Shown here piece after piece: positions 28,516 through 37,949 of a stretch of 64,000 nt of DNA. This stretch comes from Gammaproteobacteria bacterium (GTDB lineage Bacteria; Pseudomonadota; Gammaproteobacteria; HyVt-429): the NCBI GenBank assembly GCA_013152415.1, contig JAADGI010000028.1:62001-126000 (forward strand), given 5' to 3'. Positions within the stretch are counted from its first letter, which is position 1. Every line of letters begins with the position of its first letter. The notes below the pieces were generated by a model. The model was given only the letters and a program-made list of their open reading frames with translations, ran no database searches and was not told the DNA's origin. Made by a program: the position numbers and the translations under genes.

Positions 28516-28694
28516 ATCAGATTCACATTTCGCCCGGTGGGTCCGTCCTTGGGGGGAAACTTGCGGGCAAACCCATCCTGGATTTATCGGAACTCCCCGG
28601 ATAGCCCATAAATAGTATCACGTGGATTATAGGGTGATTTATTTTTTGTCGGCTATTTTTGTACTTGTGTCTTTTCTCTTGTATCTTGGCCCCT

Positions 28695-29336
28695 ATGAAA
28701 GACTACCAATACGAATTTCTTGAGTTCGCCCTTAAAACCGGTGTCTTGCGCTTCGGTGAGTTCACCCTCAAGTCGGGCCGCAGCAGCCCCTATTTCTTTA
28801 ACACCGGTTTATTCAATACAGGCCAGTCTCTGGCCAAACTGGGCCGCTTTTATGCCCGGGCCATGATCGACAGCGGCTGCGAGTTCGATATGCTCTACGG
28901 TCCGGCCTACAAGGGCATCCCCCTGGTGGCCACCATCGCCATCGCCCTGGCAGACCACCATGGCCACGACATCCCCTATTGCTTTAACCGTAAAGAGGCC
29001 AAGACCCATGCCGAGGGGGGCATCATCGTGGGGGCCGAGCTATCGGGCCGGGTGTTGATCGTGGACGATGTCATTTCCGCAGGATTGTCGATAGACGAAT
29101 CCGTGATTAATATTCACGCTGGCGGCGCCAAGGTGGCGGGGGTCTTTGTCGCCCTGAATCGCCAGGAGAAGGGGCAAACCGGCCGCCAGTCTGCGGCCCA
29201 CGATGTCGAGCAACGCCATGGTGTGCCCTTGCACAGCATTGCCACGCTGGAACTATTGATAGCATTTTTGAAGCAGCGCCACGAATCCAAACACCTCGAA
29301 GCCATCATGGCCTACTACGCACAATACGGCGCTTAA
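28695..29336 (+). CDS. pyrE: PyrE, orotate phosphoribosyltransferase
   Basis: Converts orotate and PRPP to OMP in pyrimidine synthesis. 213 aa from the chosen ATG ([20 protein letters not shown]); the longer frame from a TTG at 28659 adds twelve non-homologous residues. Motifs: [40 protein letters not shown] and the PRPP loop [11 protein letters not shown]. No good ribosome site is visible. Divergent from xthA. Confidence 0.95.
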   Translation: MKDYQYEFLEFALKTGVLRFGEFTLKSGRSSPYFFNTGLFNTGQSLAKLGRFYARAMIDSGCEFDMLYGPAYKGIPLVATIAIALADHHGHDIPYCFNRKEAKTHAEGGIIVGAELSGRVLIVDDVISAGLSIDESVINIHAGGAKVAGVFVALNRQEKGQTGRQSAAHDVEQRHGVPLHSIATLELLIAFLKQRHESKHLEAIMAYYAQYGA

Positions 29337-29350
29337 ATAATTAAATACCT

Positions 29351-29518
29351 CTTGCCGCTAAGACGCTAAGGCGCAAAGAAAATCAAAGTTTAGCCGCCCC
29401 GTGTTCTAGGATAGGCTCAGGGTATTCTTTAGCCATAGCGAAAGATGTTCAGGTGTTTAGTGGGGTGTGCATTAGGATAACCGGATTTTTCTTTGCGCCT
29501 TAGCGTCTTAGCGGCAAG
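29351..29518. repeat. Perfect 32-bp inverted repeat pair between pyrE and aldehyde dehydrogenase gene
   Basis: Arm 29351-29382 reads CTTGCCGCTAAGACGCTAAG + GCGCAAAGAAAA; arm 29487-29518 is its exact reverse complement. The loop is 104 nt. The element fills the gap between two convergent genes. It is the best-preserved pair of the dispersed family and could fold into a very stable hairpin on either strand. Confidence 0.9.
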
Positions 29519-29530
29519 TGTTTTTTGGGG

Positions 29531-30895
29531 CTATCCAATCCAGATCGTCTTAGCATTCACAAATTCCTTGATGCCCAACACAGACAGCTCACGGCCATAG
29601 CCCGAGGCCTTGGTGCCACCAAAGGGCAGACGTGGGTCACTCTTAACCATGCCGTTTACAAAACAGGCCCCGGCCTGCAGACACCGGGCCAGGGCCTCAC
29701 CCCGCTGCCGATCTTGTGTCCAGATGCTACCGCCCAAACCAAAACGTGACGAGTTGGCGATGGCCAGGGCATCCTCTTCATCCTTGGCACGGATCATGAT
29801 GGCCACCGGGCCAAACAGCTCTTCATCGTAGGCCCGCATCCCCGGTGCAACTCGATCAAGGATAGAGGGCTGATAAAAACTTCCCTGGCCCTCCACTGGT
29901 TCGCAACCACTCACGACGATTGCACCGGCGGCAACGGAGTCAACCACCTGACGGTGTAGTTCATCACGCAGATCATCTCGTGCCATCGGTGCCAGCGTTG
30001 TGGCTTCATCATCAGGATCACCGGGGACCAGGGCATCGACCTTTTGCTTGAACAGGGCCATAAAATCTTCGGCAATGGCCTCGACGACGATAAATCGCTT
30101 GGCGGCGATACAGCTCTGGCCGGCATTCATAAAACGGGATACCACCCCCTGGGTTGCGGCCAACTCTAAATCCGCATCATGCAAAACGATGAACGCATCG
30201 GAACCACCCAGCTCCAACAAAGATTTTTTCAGACAGGCACCGGCGGCCGCTGCGACCTTACGTCCCGCCGGTTCACTACCGGTCAGCGTCACCGCATGGA
30301 TACGGGAATCCTCAATAACGCCTTGTACCTGTGGTGCAGCAATCATCAGGCTCCTAAATACACCCGCCGGGAAACCCGCCTTGTGGAATACTTCTTCAAT
30401 GGCCAGGGCACACTGGGGGACATTTGAGGCATGCTTGAGCACACCGGTGTTCCCCGCCATAAGCCCCGGCGCAGCAAACCGAAACACCTGCCAAAATGGG
30501 AAATTCCATGGCATTACCGCCAGCACCGTGCCGATGGGTTGATAGGCCACCAAACTGCGTTGTGCGTCCGACTCAATGACCTCATCGGCGAGAAACTGCT
30601 CGGCGTTGTCGGCATAGTAATCACATACCCAGGCGCACTTCTCAATTTCCCCCAAGGCCTCTTTCTTTAGTTTGCCCATTTCCAGAGTGATGATCCCAGC
30701 ATAACGGTCGGCCTCGGCACGAAGTTGCGCCGCAGCCTTTTTCATCAGGGCCGATCGATCGGTGTAGCAGGTGGCCTGCCAATTTAGTGTGGCCGCAGCA
30801 ACCTGGGACAGGGCCGCCTCTAACTCTGTTTGGCCCCAGGTGGGAAATATTTTGACCGATTTCCCGGTTGCCGGGCTGAGTGTCTCTAATGCCAT
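29531..30895 (-). CDS. Aldehyde dehydrogenase, succinate-semialdehyde type
   Basis: 454-aa NAD(P)-dependent aldehyde dehydrogenase, closest in pattern to the short Sad/YneI-like succinate-semialdehyde dehydrogenases. Motifs: MPWNFPFWQVFRFAAPGLMAGN, LTGSEPAGRKVA, catalytic Glu in LLELGGSDAF, catalytic Cys in MNAGQSCIAAKRF, and EELFGPVAIM. An AAGGA site precedes the ATG. Substrate assignment is inferred. It may link GABA or succinic semialdehyde to the TCA cycle. Confidence 0.88.
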   Translation of the reverse strand: MALETLSPATGKSVKIFPTWGQTELEAALSQVAAATLNWQATCYTDRSALMKKAAAQLRAEADRYAGIITLEMGKLKKEALGEIEKCAWVCDYYADNAEQFLADEVIESDAQRSLVAYQPIGTVLAVMPWNFPFWQVFRFAAPGLMAGNTGVLKHASNVPQCALAIEEVFHKAGFPAGVFRSLMIAAPQVQGVIEDSRIHAVTLTGSEPAGRKVAAAAGACLKKSLLELGGSDAFIVLHDADLELAATQGVVSRFMNAGQSCIAAKRFIVVEAIAEDFMALFKQKVDALVPGDPDDEATTLAPMARDDLRDELHRQVVDSVAAGAIVVSGCEPVEGQGSFYQPSILDRVAPGMRAYDEELFGPVAIMIRAKDEEDALAIANSSRFGLGGSIWTQDRQRGEALARCLQAGACFVNGMVKSDPRLPFGGTKASGYGRELSVLGIKEFVNAKTIWIG

Positions 30896-31274
30896 CGTGC
30901 CAGTCCTTTATCGTGGTTTAAATTCTGCATCATCATTCATGCTATACATAACTAATGAACTCATTAGTAACAACTTAAGGATATATGCCCGAAACCCTCA
31001 TGATGGCCAACAGCCATAATAGGCAAGATCATTCTACCCCACGAGGGGGCGCCGAGGTCCGCACCTCTGTGGCAAATGTGACGGGTTAACCGGGTAATAT
31101 GGGGAAGACCCATATTATGAATTATTGGGATGCTCCAAAAGTCTCTGGTCTGGGCAGAGATTTTCTTGAAAAATGGCCTACCCTTTAAGCTAATGATCCA
31201 CCGCATTGACCCGGTGGTCAACAATATTAGCGAGCATTTCTGAATCTGTGCAGTTCAGTGCTAGAGTATAGACG
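30896..31274. other. Intergenic region with a repeat copy and a small hairpin
   Basis: Divergent gap between the aldehyde dehydrogenase and slt genes. It contains the repeat at 31033-31076 and a perfect hairpin AATATGGG-GAAGA-CCCATATT (about 31098-31118). No gene was recognised. Confidence 0.4.
31033..31076. repeat. 44-bp direct repeat (TACCCCACGAGGGGGC type), copy 1
   Basis: TCTACCCCACGAGGGGGC followed by GCCGAGGTCCGC and CTCTGTGGCAAA. A copy with few differences lies at 38151-38194, embedded in a dispersed-family element. Confidence 0.65.
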
Positions 31275-33251
31275 ATGTCCCCAACGGCCAAGACAATAAT
31301 ACACTCGGGCAATACATGGCAAAGCGGGTTGCTCGCAGTGCTGTGTTTTATCGTAATTGCCCCTACGGTACAGGCAGGTACCGACCTCAAGAGCCAACGC
31401 CAGCAATATCGCCAGGCCCAAGATGCTCTTAAGAAGGGTCAGATTAGCCGTTACAAGCACCTACGTAAAAACCTGGAGGGCTACGTCCTCAGCGGTTATC
31501 TTGACTACGCCTATTTAAAAAAACGTATCGCAATTACACCCAATCGGCTGATCCTCCAAACCATCGAAGAGAACCTAGACGCCCCCACCAGCCAATGGCT
31601 TCGACGCAAGTGGTTAAATGAATTGGTGCGCCGCCGGGATTGGGATGGGTTTATGGAGGCCTACCAGGATATCCCAAGGCGAACTGGCCTGAAGTGCCAT
31701 TATCTACGTCAACAACAAAAACGTGGCCGCCCCTGGGAACAGCTGGATACGCCGCTACGAGAACTGTGGCTCACCGGGCGCAGTCAACCCGCCACCTGTA
31801 ACACCCTGTTCAAGACTTGGCATAAGGCCGGTTTCCTCAAACGGGATTTGGTATGGGCCCGTGTCCGTAAAGCTATGGAACGGGGTCAATTAGGTCTGGC
31901 ACAACAAATATCCAAATCGTTTCTGGAAAAACAGGACCGCACCTGGGTGACTCGCTGGGTGGCCATGCACCGCAAACCACAAACCCAGCTCAAGCACATC
32001 AAATTTAAAATGAAGCGACCGGTAGCACGGATGGTCGTCAAACATGGTGTGAAGCGCCTGGGCAAACGAGATCCAGAGTCGGCCATGCAAGTCTGGAACC
32101 ACCTGACTAAAAAATACGACTTTAATCAAACCGATCATGATGAAATTTACCGCAAACTAGGCTTACTGGCCGCATGGCGCCATATGCCCATCGCCGTAGC
32201 GTGGTTAGCACAGGTCCCTGCCGCCCCCGACGACGACGAACTGCGTCACTGGCGCATGCGTGCAGCCCTGAGAGGGGGTCACTGGTCAATTGCAGATCGC
32301 TTTCTGATCGCCGCGACTGCTGAAGAAAAAAAGGAAAACACCTGGCGCTATTTTCGTGCCCGGGTGTTGGAAAAATCGGGCCACCAGGACCAAGCCAACT
32401 TCATATACAAACGCCTGGCCCGCGAACGGGACTACTATGGTTTTATGGCCGCAGATCGTATCGGGGGTGATTATCAGATGCGCCATCGCGACATCCAGGC
32501 CAGCGAATCCGAAATTGAACAACTCAGTATCCGCTCCGGAATGCGCATGGCCAAAGAATTATTCTCTCTGGGCCAACTGGCCCAGGCACGCCGCCAATGG
32601 GCCTGGGTAACGAAAGACCTGAACAAAAGAGAGTTACAAATCGCCGCCTTACTGGCCCACCAGTGGGGCTGGCATGACCGCGCCATTTTGACCGTCAACA
32701 AGTCGGGGCACCGGGATGACCTCAATCTGCGGTTCCCGGTGCTCTACCAAGACCTGGTAGAACAAAATGCCAAAATTTCCCGTATCGATCCAGGCTGGGT
32801 CTTTGGTGTGGTCCGCCAGGAGAGTGCCTTTATCACCGATGCCCGCTCTCATGCCGGTGCCCTGGGGCTCATGCAACTCATGCCCAGTACCGGTCGCTTG
32901 GTCGGTCGACGCATTAAGCTCAAGATCCGTAACCGCTATTCCATCCTCAATGTCAAAAACAATATACGCCTGGGAACCAGTTACTTACGTACGGTGCTGG
33001 ACACCCACAAAGGCAACCAGGTACTTGCCACGGCCGCCTACAATGCAGGCCCCCACCGGGTACGACGCTGGCTGCCCAAGCATACCCTGGATGCCGACCT
33101 GTGGGTGGAAAGTATTCCATTTGATGAGACCCGGCGCTATGTCAAAAATGTACTGGGGTTCGCCACCATTTATAACCAACGCCTGGACTATCCCCGGCTC
33201 CGTCTTGGCGAACGCATGTTGCCCATCGATCCCCTGACCCGCTCCAACTGA
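31275..33251 (+). CDS. slt: Soluble lytic murein transglycosylase
   Basis: 658-aa periplasmic enzyme that cleaves peptidoglycan with formation of 1,6-anhydromuropeptides. A signal peptide (about 1-35, ending PTVQA) is followed by a long superhelical U/L domain and a C-terminal SLT domain (about 505-640) with catalytic Glu in VVRQESAFITDARSHAGALG, LMQLMPSTGR and AAYNAGPHRVRRW. It matches Slt70-type enzymes in size and layout. Confidence 0.95.
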   Translation: MSPTAKTIIHSGNTWQSGLLAVLCFIVIAPTVQAGTDLKSQRQQYRQAQDALKKGQISRYKHLRKNLEGYVLSGYLDYAYLKKRIAITPNRLILQTIEENLDAPTSQWLRRKWLNELVRRRDWDGFMEAYQDIPRRTGLKCHYLRQQQKRGRPWEQLDTPLRELWLTGRSQPATCNTLFKTWHKAGFLKRDLVWARVRKAMERGQLGLAQQISKSFLEKQDRTWVTRWVAMHRKPQTQLKHIKFKMKRPVARMVVKHGVKRLGKRDPESAMQVWNHLTKKYDFNQTDHDEIYRKLGLLAAWRHMPIAVAWLAQVPAAPDDDELRHWRMRAALRGGHWSIADRFLIAATAEEKKENTWRYFRARVLEKSGHQDQANFIYKRLARERDYYGFMAADRIGGDYQMRHRDIQASESEIEQLSIRSGMRMAKELFSLGQLAQARRQWAWVTKDLNKRELQIAALLAHQWGWHDRAILTVNKSGHRDDLNLRFPVLYQDLVEQNAKISRIDPGWVFGVVRQESAFITDARSHAGALGLMQLMPSTGRLVGRRIKLKIRNRYSILNVKNNIRLGTSYLRTVLDTHKGNQVLATAAYNAGPHRVRRWLPKHTLDADLWVESIPFDETRRYVKNVLGFATIYNQRLDYPRLRLGERMLPIDPLTRSN

Positions 33252-33334
33252 CGATCTTCGCACCCACCATCGAAACACTTGCTATAATATCGGCCCGGTA
33301 CAGAGGTGGGTGTAGCAGAGGACAAACATAGAAC

Positions 33335-34309
33335 ATGACAACAATAAAAATATGTGTTCTGGGGGGTACCGGTTTTGTGGGCCAGTCCATAGCCTCACGC
33401 CTGTCACAGATGGGACACGAGGTGCATATCATCTCCCGCCATCGTGAGCGGCATCGGCGCCTACTGGTCATACCGACAGTTAAGCTCATCGAGGGCGACC
33501 CCCATGACATGGGTCTGTTACGCACCTTGTTCCAAGATGTCGACGCCGTCATCAATCTGGTGGGCATCCTCAACGAGAAGGGTCGAGACGGCAAAGGGTT
33601 TGAACACGCCCACTACGAGTTGGCCAACAAGGTCGTACAGGCCTGCACCCAAACCAAGGTCAAGCGTCTGCTGCACATGAGTGCCCTGCATGCTGATGAG
33701 GCGGGACCCAGCCACTACCTGCGCAGCAAAGGCCGTGCAGAAAAACGCGTTCACCAAGTCTCCAGTCACGACATCAACGTCACCAGCTTTCGGCCTTCGG
33801 TTATATTTGGTCCCGGTGACAGTTTTCTAAATCGATTCGCCGACCTGTTGAGGCGACTGCCCTTTGTCTTTCCCCTGGCCTGCCCAAAGTCACGTTTCCA
33901 GCCCGTCTATGTCGACAACGTAGCCCAGGTCTTCTGCGACGCCTTGGGTAGCCATGAAACATACGGCCAGACCTACAATCTGTGTGGCCCTCGAACCTAT
34001 ACCCTCCAGGAATTGGTGGAGTATGTGGCGAAACTGACCGGCACCAAGCGCTATGTTTATGGACTCAACGACTGGCAGTCCTGGACGCAGGCAGCGGCCG
34101 TAGAGTGGTCGGCATGGCTACCCTGGGTCAAAGAAAAACCCTTCTCCCTGGACAATTACCGCTCCCTGAGCGTGGATAGTGTTTGCCCTGATGGCCATAA
34201 ACTGCCCCTGGGGATCACCGCCGATGCACTCGAAGACATCGCCCCTGGCTATCTGCTCCCCAAGCCAGACCCACTTATAACATTACGCCGTCATGCCGGG
34301 CGCGGCTGA
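33335..34309 (+). CDS. NDUFA9-like NAD(P)-binding epimerase-fold protein
   Basis: 324-aa extended short-chain dehydrogenase of the type called complex I NDUFA9-like in bacteria. Rossmann motif VLGGTGFVGQSIASRL (about 8-23), INLVGILNEKG, MSALHAD, and SFRPSVIFGPGDSFLNRFA. The canonical YxxxK is represented by YLRSKGRAE. Function uncertain: it could stabilise a quinone enzyme or act on a nucleotide-linked substrate. A TATAAT hexamer at 33284-33289 is a likely -10 element. Confidence 0.85.
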   Translation: MTTIKICVLGGTGFVGQSIASRLSQMGHEVHIISRHRERHRRLLVIPTVKLIEGDPHDMGLLRTLFQDVDAVINLVGILNEKGRDGKGFEHAHYELANKVVQACTQTKVKRLLHMSALHADEAGPSHYLRSKGRAEKRVHQVSSHDINVTSFRPSVIFGPGDSFLNRFADLLRRLPFVFPLACPKSRFQPVYVDNVAQVFCDALGSHETYGQTYNLCGPRTYTLQELVEYVAKLTGTKRYVYGLNDWQSWTQAAAVEWSAWLPWVKEKPFSLDNYRSLSVDSVCPDGHKLPLGITADALEDIAPGYLLPKPDPLITLRRHAGRG

Positions 34310-34320
34310 TATTAGACTGG

Positions 34321-34569
34321 AATTGATATAGACAGGATTTGCCGCGAAGACGCTAAGGCGCAGAGAATAAAAGAGTGATAATAGATGTACTCAACGGGGT
34401 GCGCTGATAGTGATAGCGTCAAGATGCAGTAATAGTCAAATTACTGGGGAGAATAAAAATTTCCCGCATCGCTATCAGTAAGAACGAATTCTTTTCTCTT
34501 TAAGGAAAAACAAGAATTGACCTTCTTTGCGTCTTAGCGTCTTCGCGGCAAATCCTGTCTATATCAATT
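34321..34569. repeat. 45-bp inverted repeat pair between NDUFA9-like and aminopeptidase genes
   Basis: Arms 34321-34365 and 34525-34569 are reverse complements with only two mismatches in 45 bp. Each carries GATATAGACAGGATTTGCCG then CGAAGACGCTAAG and GCGC/ACGC words. A shorter internal pair (CTGATAGTGATAGCG facing CGCTATCAG) lies in the loop. The right arm contains the stop codon of the downstream minus-strand gene. Confidence 0.88.
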
Positions 34570-35613
34570 TACAGCCAAAATCGCATGTCGTTCATCTGCC
34601 GAGTTCTTACTCAACCTACGCACTGCTGCATAGAACGCCGCTAGATCACCCCCGTTGTCTGCCAACAAGCGCTCAAAACCCTTTACGAATTGATGATAGG
34701 TACCTATAGACGCGATGTGTGCATTATTTAAATCCTGGGCAAACCAACCATCGTAGGCCGACTGTGCCTTTTTGTGTTTGCGCATCTTTTTGTAGTCGGC
34801 TTTTAGTGCCGCAATAAGTTTCTGCTTTTTAATCAGCTTGGCTTTATCGGTTCCCTCGCCCCCATAGACCACCTCGAGGCGACCACGATAGTCCATGATA
34901 AGGTCGACGAGTTTTTGCTCTATGACCTTCTTGTCGGCATAATTCTGGGCCTGCTGAGGCCTGCCCAAATGATCGAACCAACGCCGCGCCCCTTCCAGCT
35001 CAACGGTGGTGGCAAAGGATTCGTTAAAGGTGCTGTCGCCAGACACATAGACCAGCTGATGGGCCAGTTCATGAAAGACCAGCCCAGCCAGTTCCGCCTC
35101 GGGACGATTGATAATGGTGTTTAACACCGGGTCATCAAACCAACCCAGGGTGGAATAGGCCGTCACGCCCCCCACGTATACATCCAGACCTTGATCCGCC
35201 AGGCCAGCGGCAAACGCATGGGCCTCGGCGGCGGCGAAGTAACCACGATAGGCCACACAGCCCACCACCGGGAAACACCATCGCTCGGGGGTAACCGATA
35301 AGGCCGGTGCCGCAAACACATTCCACACCACATAAGGCCGGTGCAGATCCACATACTGGGTATAGCTGGCGTTATCCGGCAGGCCCAGCGCCTCGCTGGC
35401 AAAGCGCCGAATCTTGATAACCCGGCGCAGTTTCCCTTTTAGGGACTCATCGACAGCGGGGTCAACGAGCAACTCACTGATGGGCTGGGCATTCAGCAAC
35501 AGGCTCGCCTGGCCACGTACGGATTGGCCATAATAGCCCAAACCTGCGCAACCGCTTAGAAGTGTCACGCATAACATGACAGAGATGAGAGTTTGTGGGA
35601 AAGTGAAGAACAT
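34564..35613 (-). CDS. Lipoprotein zinc aminopeptidase (COG4324 / Aminopep family)
   Basis: 349-aa predicted lipoprotein (lipobox LLSGC, about residues 18-22). It carries a zinc-protease HELAHQ motif preceded by EAELAGLVF and followed by a downstream Glu (NESFATTVELEGARRW), as in the putative aminopeptidase family. The C-terminal part is lysine-rich and helical. Its stop codon is inside a repeat arm. The substrate is unknown. Confidence 0.85.
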   Translation of the reverse strand: MFFTFPQTLISVMLCVTLLSGCAGLGYYGQSVRGQASLLLNAQPISELLVDPAVDESLKGKLRRVIKIRRFASEALGLPDNASYTQYVDLHRPYVVWNVFAAPALSVTPERWCFPVVGCVAYRGYFAAAEAHAFAAGLADQGLDVYVGGVTAYSTLGWFDDPVLNTIINRPEAELAGLVFHELAHQLVYVSGDSTFNESFATTVELEGARRWFDHLGRPQQAQNYADKKVIEQKLVDLIMDYRGRLEVVYGGEGTDKAKLIKKQKLIAALKADYKKMRKHKKAQSAYDGWFAQDLNNAHIASIGTYHQFVKGFERLLADNGGDLAAFYAAVRRLSKNSADERHAILAVN

Positions 35614-35680
35614 CCTGAAGGTATCCAGTTTTAGCCTAAAAAACGATCGCTGGGCTCATTAGAAACCAAGAGTGCACAAA

Positions 35681-36901
35681 ATGGAAATCTATCTGGTCGG
35701 TGGTGCGGTGCGCGACAAGCTACTCAGCCTTGAGGTCAAAGACAGGGACTGGGTGGTAGTGGGCGGGTCACCCCAGGAAATGGAAAAGCTGGGCTACCGC
35801 GCGGTGGGCAAAGACTTTCCCGTATTCCTCCATCCCGACAGTCACGAGGAATATGCCCTGGCCCGCACTGAGCGTAAGACCGCACCGGGATATAGTGGCT
35901 TTGCCTTCAATGCCGCTCCCGACGTCACCCTGGAAGAAGACCTCAAGCGCCGCGACCTCACCATCAACGCCATGGCCGAGACCGCCGACGGCACGCTCAT
36001 CGACCCCTATCACGGTGCCGAAGACCTGCGTAGTGGCACCCTGCGCCACGTCTCATCGGCCTTCGCTGAAGATCCGGTACGTATTCTACGGGTCGCCCGC
36101 TTTGCCGCCCGCTTTGCCGCCTGGGGATTTAAAGTCGCCCACGACACCAACACACTTATGCGCAAGATGGTGGAAAACGGTGAAGTCGATGCCCTGGTGG
36201 CAGAACGGGTCTGGGTGGAGACACGGCGGGCACTAACAACAGACAAGCCGTCCCGATTCTTTGAAGTGCTGCGGGGTTGTGATGCCCTGGCCAAAGTCTT
36301 TCCCGAGATTGACGCTCTGTTTGGTGTGCCTCAACCAGAACATCACCACCCGGAAAAAGATACCGGCATCCATGTAATGATGGTGCTGGATCAAGCAGCA
36401 CAATTAAGCCAGGACCCCCAGGTGCGCTTTGCCGCGCTGACCCATGACCTGGGCAAGGCGACAACCCCAAAAAAAGACTGGCCCCGCCACATCGGCCATG
36501 AACAACGTAGTGTGGTGCTCATTAAAGAACTGTGCCAACGCCTTCGGGTCCCCAAGGACTACCGGGAACTGGCCATGGCCACCGCCCACTATCACACCCA
36601 TTGCCACCGGGCCGCCGAGCTCAAACCCAGCACCCTGCTCAAGACCCTATTGGCCCTGGACGCCTTTCGCAAACCCAAACGTCTGGAACAATTCCTGCTC
36701 GCCTGCGAGGCCGATGCCCGGGGCCGCAAAGGAAAGGAGAAGGATACCTACCCCCAGGCGAATATTTTCCGCAAGGCCCTGACTGCGGCACAAACGGTAG
36801 ATGCCAGTGAAATTGCCGCCACCGGACTTGGCGGTGAGAAAATGAAGCAAGAACTTTTTCGGCAACGGACGGAGGCGATTAAAGATGCTCTATCCGGTTA
36901 A
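35681..36901 (+). CDS. cca: Cca, tRNA CCA-adding enzyme with HD domain
   Basis: 406-aa multifunctional enzyme that adds or repairs the 3' CCA of tRNA. Nucleotidyltransferase head: MEIYLVGGAVRDKLL, the DRDWVVVGG acidic motif, RRDLTINAMA, and DPVRILRVARFAARF. The C-terminal HD phosphohydrolase domain includes RFAALTHDLGKAT. The ATG at 35681 is preferred to an in-frame GTG at 35672. Confidence 0.96.
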   Translation: MEIYLVGGAVRDKLLSLEVKDRDWVVVGGSPQEMEKLGYRAVGKDFPVFLHPDSHEEYALARTERKTAPGYSGFAFNAAPDVTLEEDLKRRDLTINAMAETADGTLIDPYHGAEDLRSGTLRHVSSAFAEDPVRILRVARFAARFAAWGFKVAHDTNTLMRKMVENGEVDALVAERVWVETRRALTTDKPSRFFEVLRGCDALAKVFPEIDALFGVPQPEHHHPEKDTGIHVMMVLDQAAQLSQDPQVRFAALTHDLGKATTPKKDWPRHIGHEQRSVVLIKELCQRLRVPKDYRELAMATAHYHTHCHRAAELKPSTLLKTLLALDAFRKPKRLEQFLLACEADARGRKGKEKDTYPQANIFRKALTAAQTVDASEIAATGLGGEKMKQELFRQRTEAIKDALSG

Positions 36902-36928
36902 ACGCAGAGGCCACCAAGGCGCAAAGAT
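36901..36928. repeat. Single copy of the dispersed GCGCAAAG-family repeat
   Basis: AACGCAGAGGCCACCAAGGC followed by GCAAAGAT, immediately after the cca stop codon. No facing arm was seen nearby. Confidence 0.5.
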
Positions 36929-37058
36929 CTTAGGTAAGTTGCCGAGAAGACCAGCAACTTTGCGAGTAAGTTGCTTGGCCACAATTCATCGTTATGGTAA
37001 AAAGCATTTTCGTATTCAATGTATAACGGTCTAGACATGGGGAGAACGTAGACCGCCA

Positions 37059-37078
37059 AGTATTATGAAGCAAGCGAC
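37059..37078 (+). repeat. Flanking inverted repeat of the M23 island, left arm
   Basis: AGTATTATGAAGCAAGCGAC, followed by TTGACCCC. The reverse complement, with one mismatch, lies at 38020-38039, so the pair brackets the AT-rich peptidase gene. Confidence 0.7.
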
Positions 37079-37141
37079 TTGACCCCATATTGTTTAGTAT
37101 GCTTACTCATAATATTTTTTAATGCACTTTAATTTCTTTCA

Positions 37142-37846
37142 CTACAAACATGATCTTATAAATGATTTTATTTTTGGTACGTTTAGTTTCTGTGTTTCCC
37201 ATTTTTCGCCACTACTCAATTCTTGGTATTCTTTAAACACAAACGGTAAAACCATTGCTGTATATGGATCATCCATTTGATCGAATATATTCATATGCAA
37301 GTGTGGAGCAGTTGAGTTCCCTGAGTTTCCCACATTGCCAATTAAATCACCGGTCTTTACTATTTGTCCACTTTTTACCGTTGTGGTACCACATTTTAAG
37401 TGAGCGAGAAAAACAATTTGCCCCCCACCTGTTTTAATCATGACGTAATTACCAACATTTGGCCTCAAGTCTAATTTACCATCTGCATCATTTGGCTGGT
37501 TTTTATATGTAGCGTTATACCAAATTTTTATTGTTTTCCAAATATTAGTTTCTTGATGATCTTTCCATTCAACACCTGTCTGTAAAATTACACCATCACA
37601 AGGGGAATAAACAGGTTGCTCCCAACAATAATATTTCGTAGAGGGAATATTACCTAGCAAAAATCTGATTTTACTTTCTGTTGAATATTTTTTCCGTTTA
37701 TCATCCATCTTAACAAAATCGAAAGCAAATGGGTGATGCCCAGGAGGCCTCAAAAAACGCCATTCACCTTTAAGAGGAAACTCAATTGAGATTTTTTCTA
37801 TTTCATTCATATTTGCTTTATAACTCATCCTTGATTGCTTACACAT
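37142..37846 (-). CDS. M23-type peptidase domain protein, AT-rich, no signal peptide
   Basis: 234-aa protein with a LytM/M23 fold. Likely zinc ligands: HPFAFDF (about 38-44, the HxxxD motif) and the C-terminal HLHMNIFD (HxH), with YVMIKTGGGQIVFLAHLKCG and GQIVKTGDLIGNVGNSGNS between them. Typical M23 enzymes act on peptidoglycan outside the membrane, but no signal peptide or membrane segment is visible. Base composition is clearly more AT-rich than the neighbours and the gene is bracketed by an inverted repeat, suggesting transfer. The start is uncertain: ATGs at 37846, 37828 and 37810, none with a clean ribosome site. Confidence 0.75.
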   Translation of the reverse strand: MCKQSRMSYKANMNEIEKISIEFPLKGEWRFLRPPGHHPFAFDFVKMDDKRKKYSTESKIRFLLGNIPSTKYYCWEQPVYSPCDGVILQTGVEWKDHQETNIWKTIKIWYNATYKNQPNDADGKLDLRPNVGNYVMIKTGGGQIVFLAHLKCGTTTVKSGQIVKTGDLIGNVGNSGNSTAPHLHMNIFDQMDDPYTAMVLPFVFKEYQELSSGEKWETQKLNVPKIKSFIRSCL

Positions 37847-37949
37847 AACATTGATTGGACTGTGTTTGCGGTACTATAAACAATCTCTGCATCTATCTTT
37901 CAAGTTGGCATATCTGTAAAGGTGGTTTCCAATACTAGGAACTTGAAAC

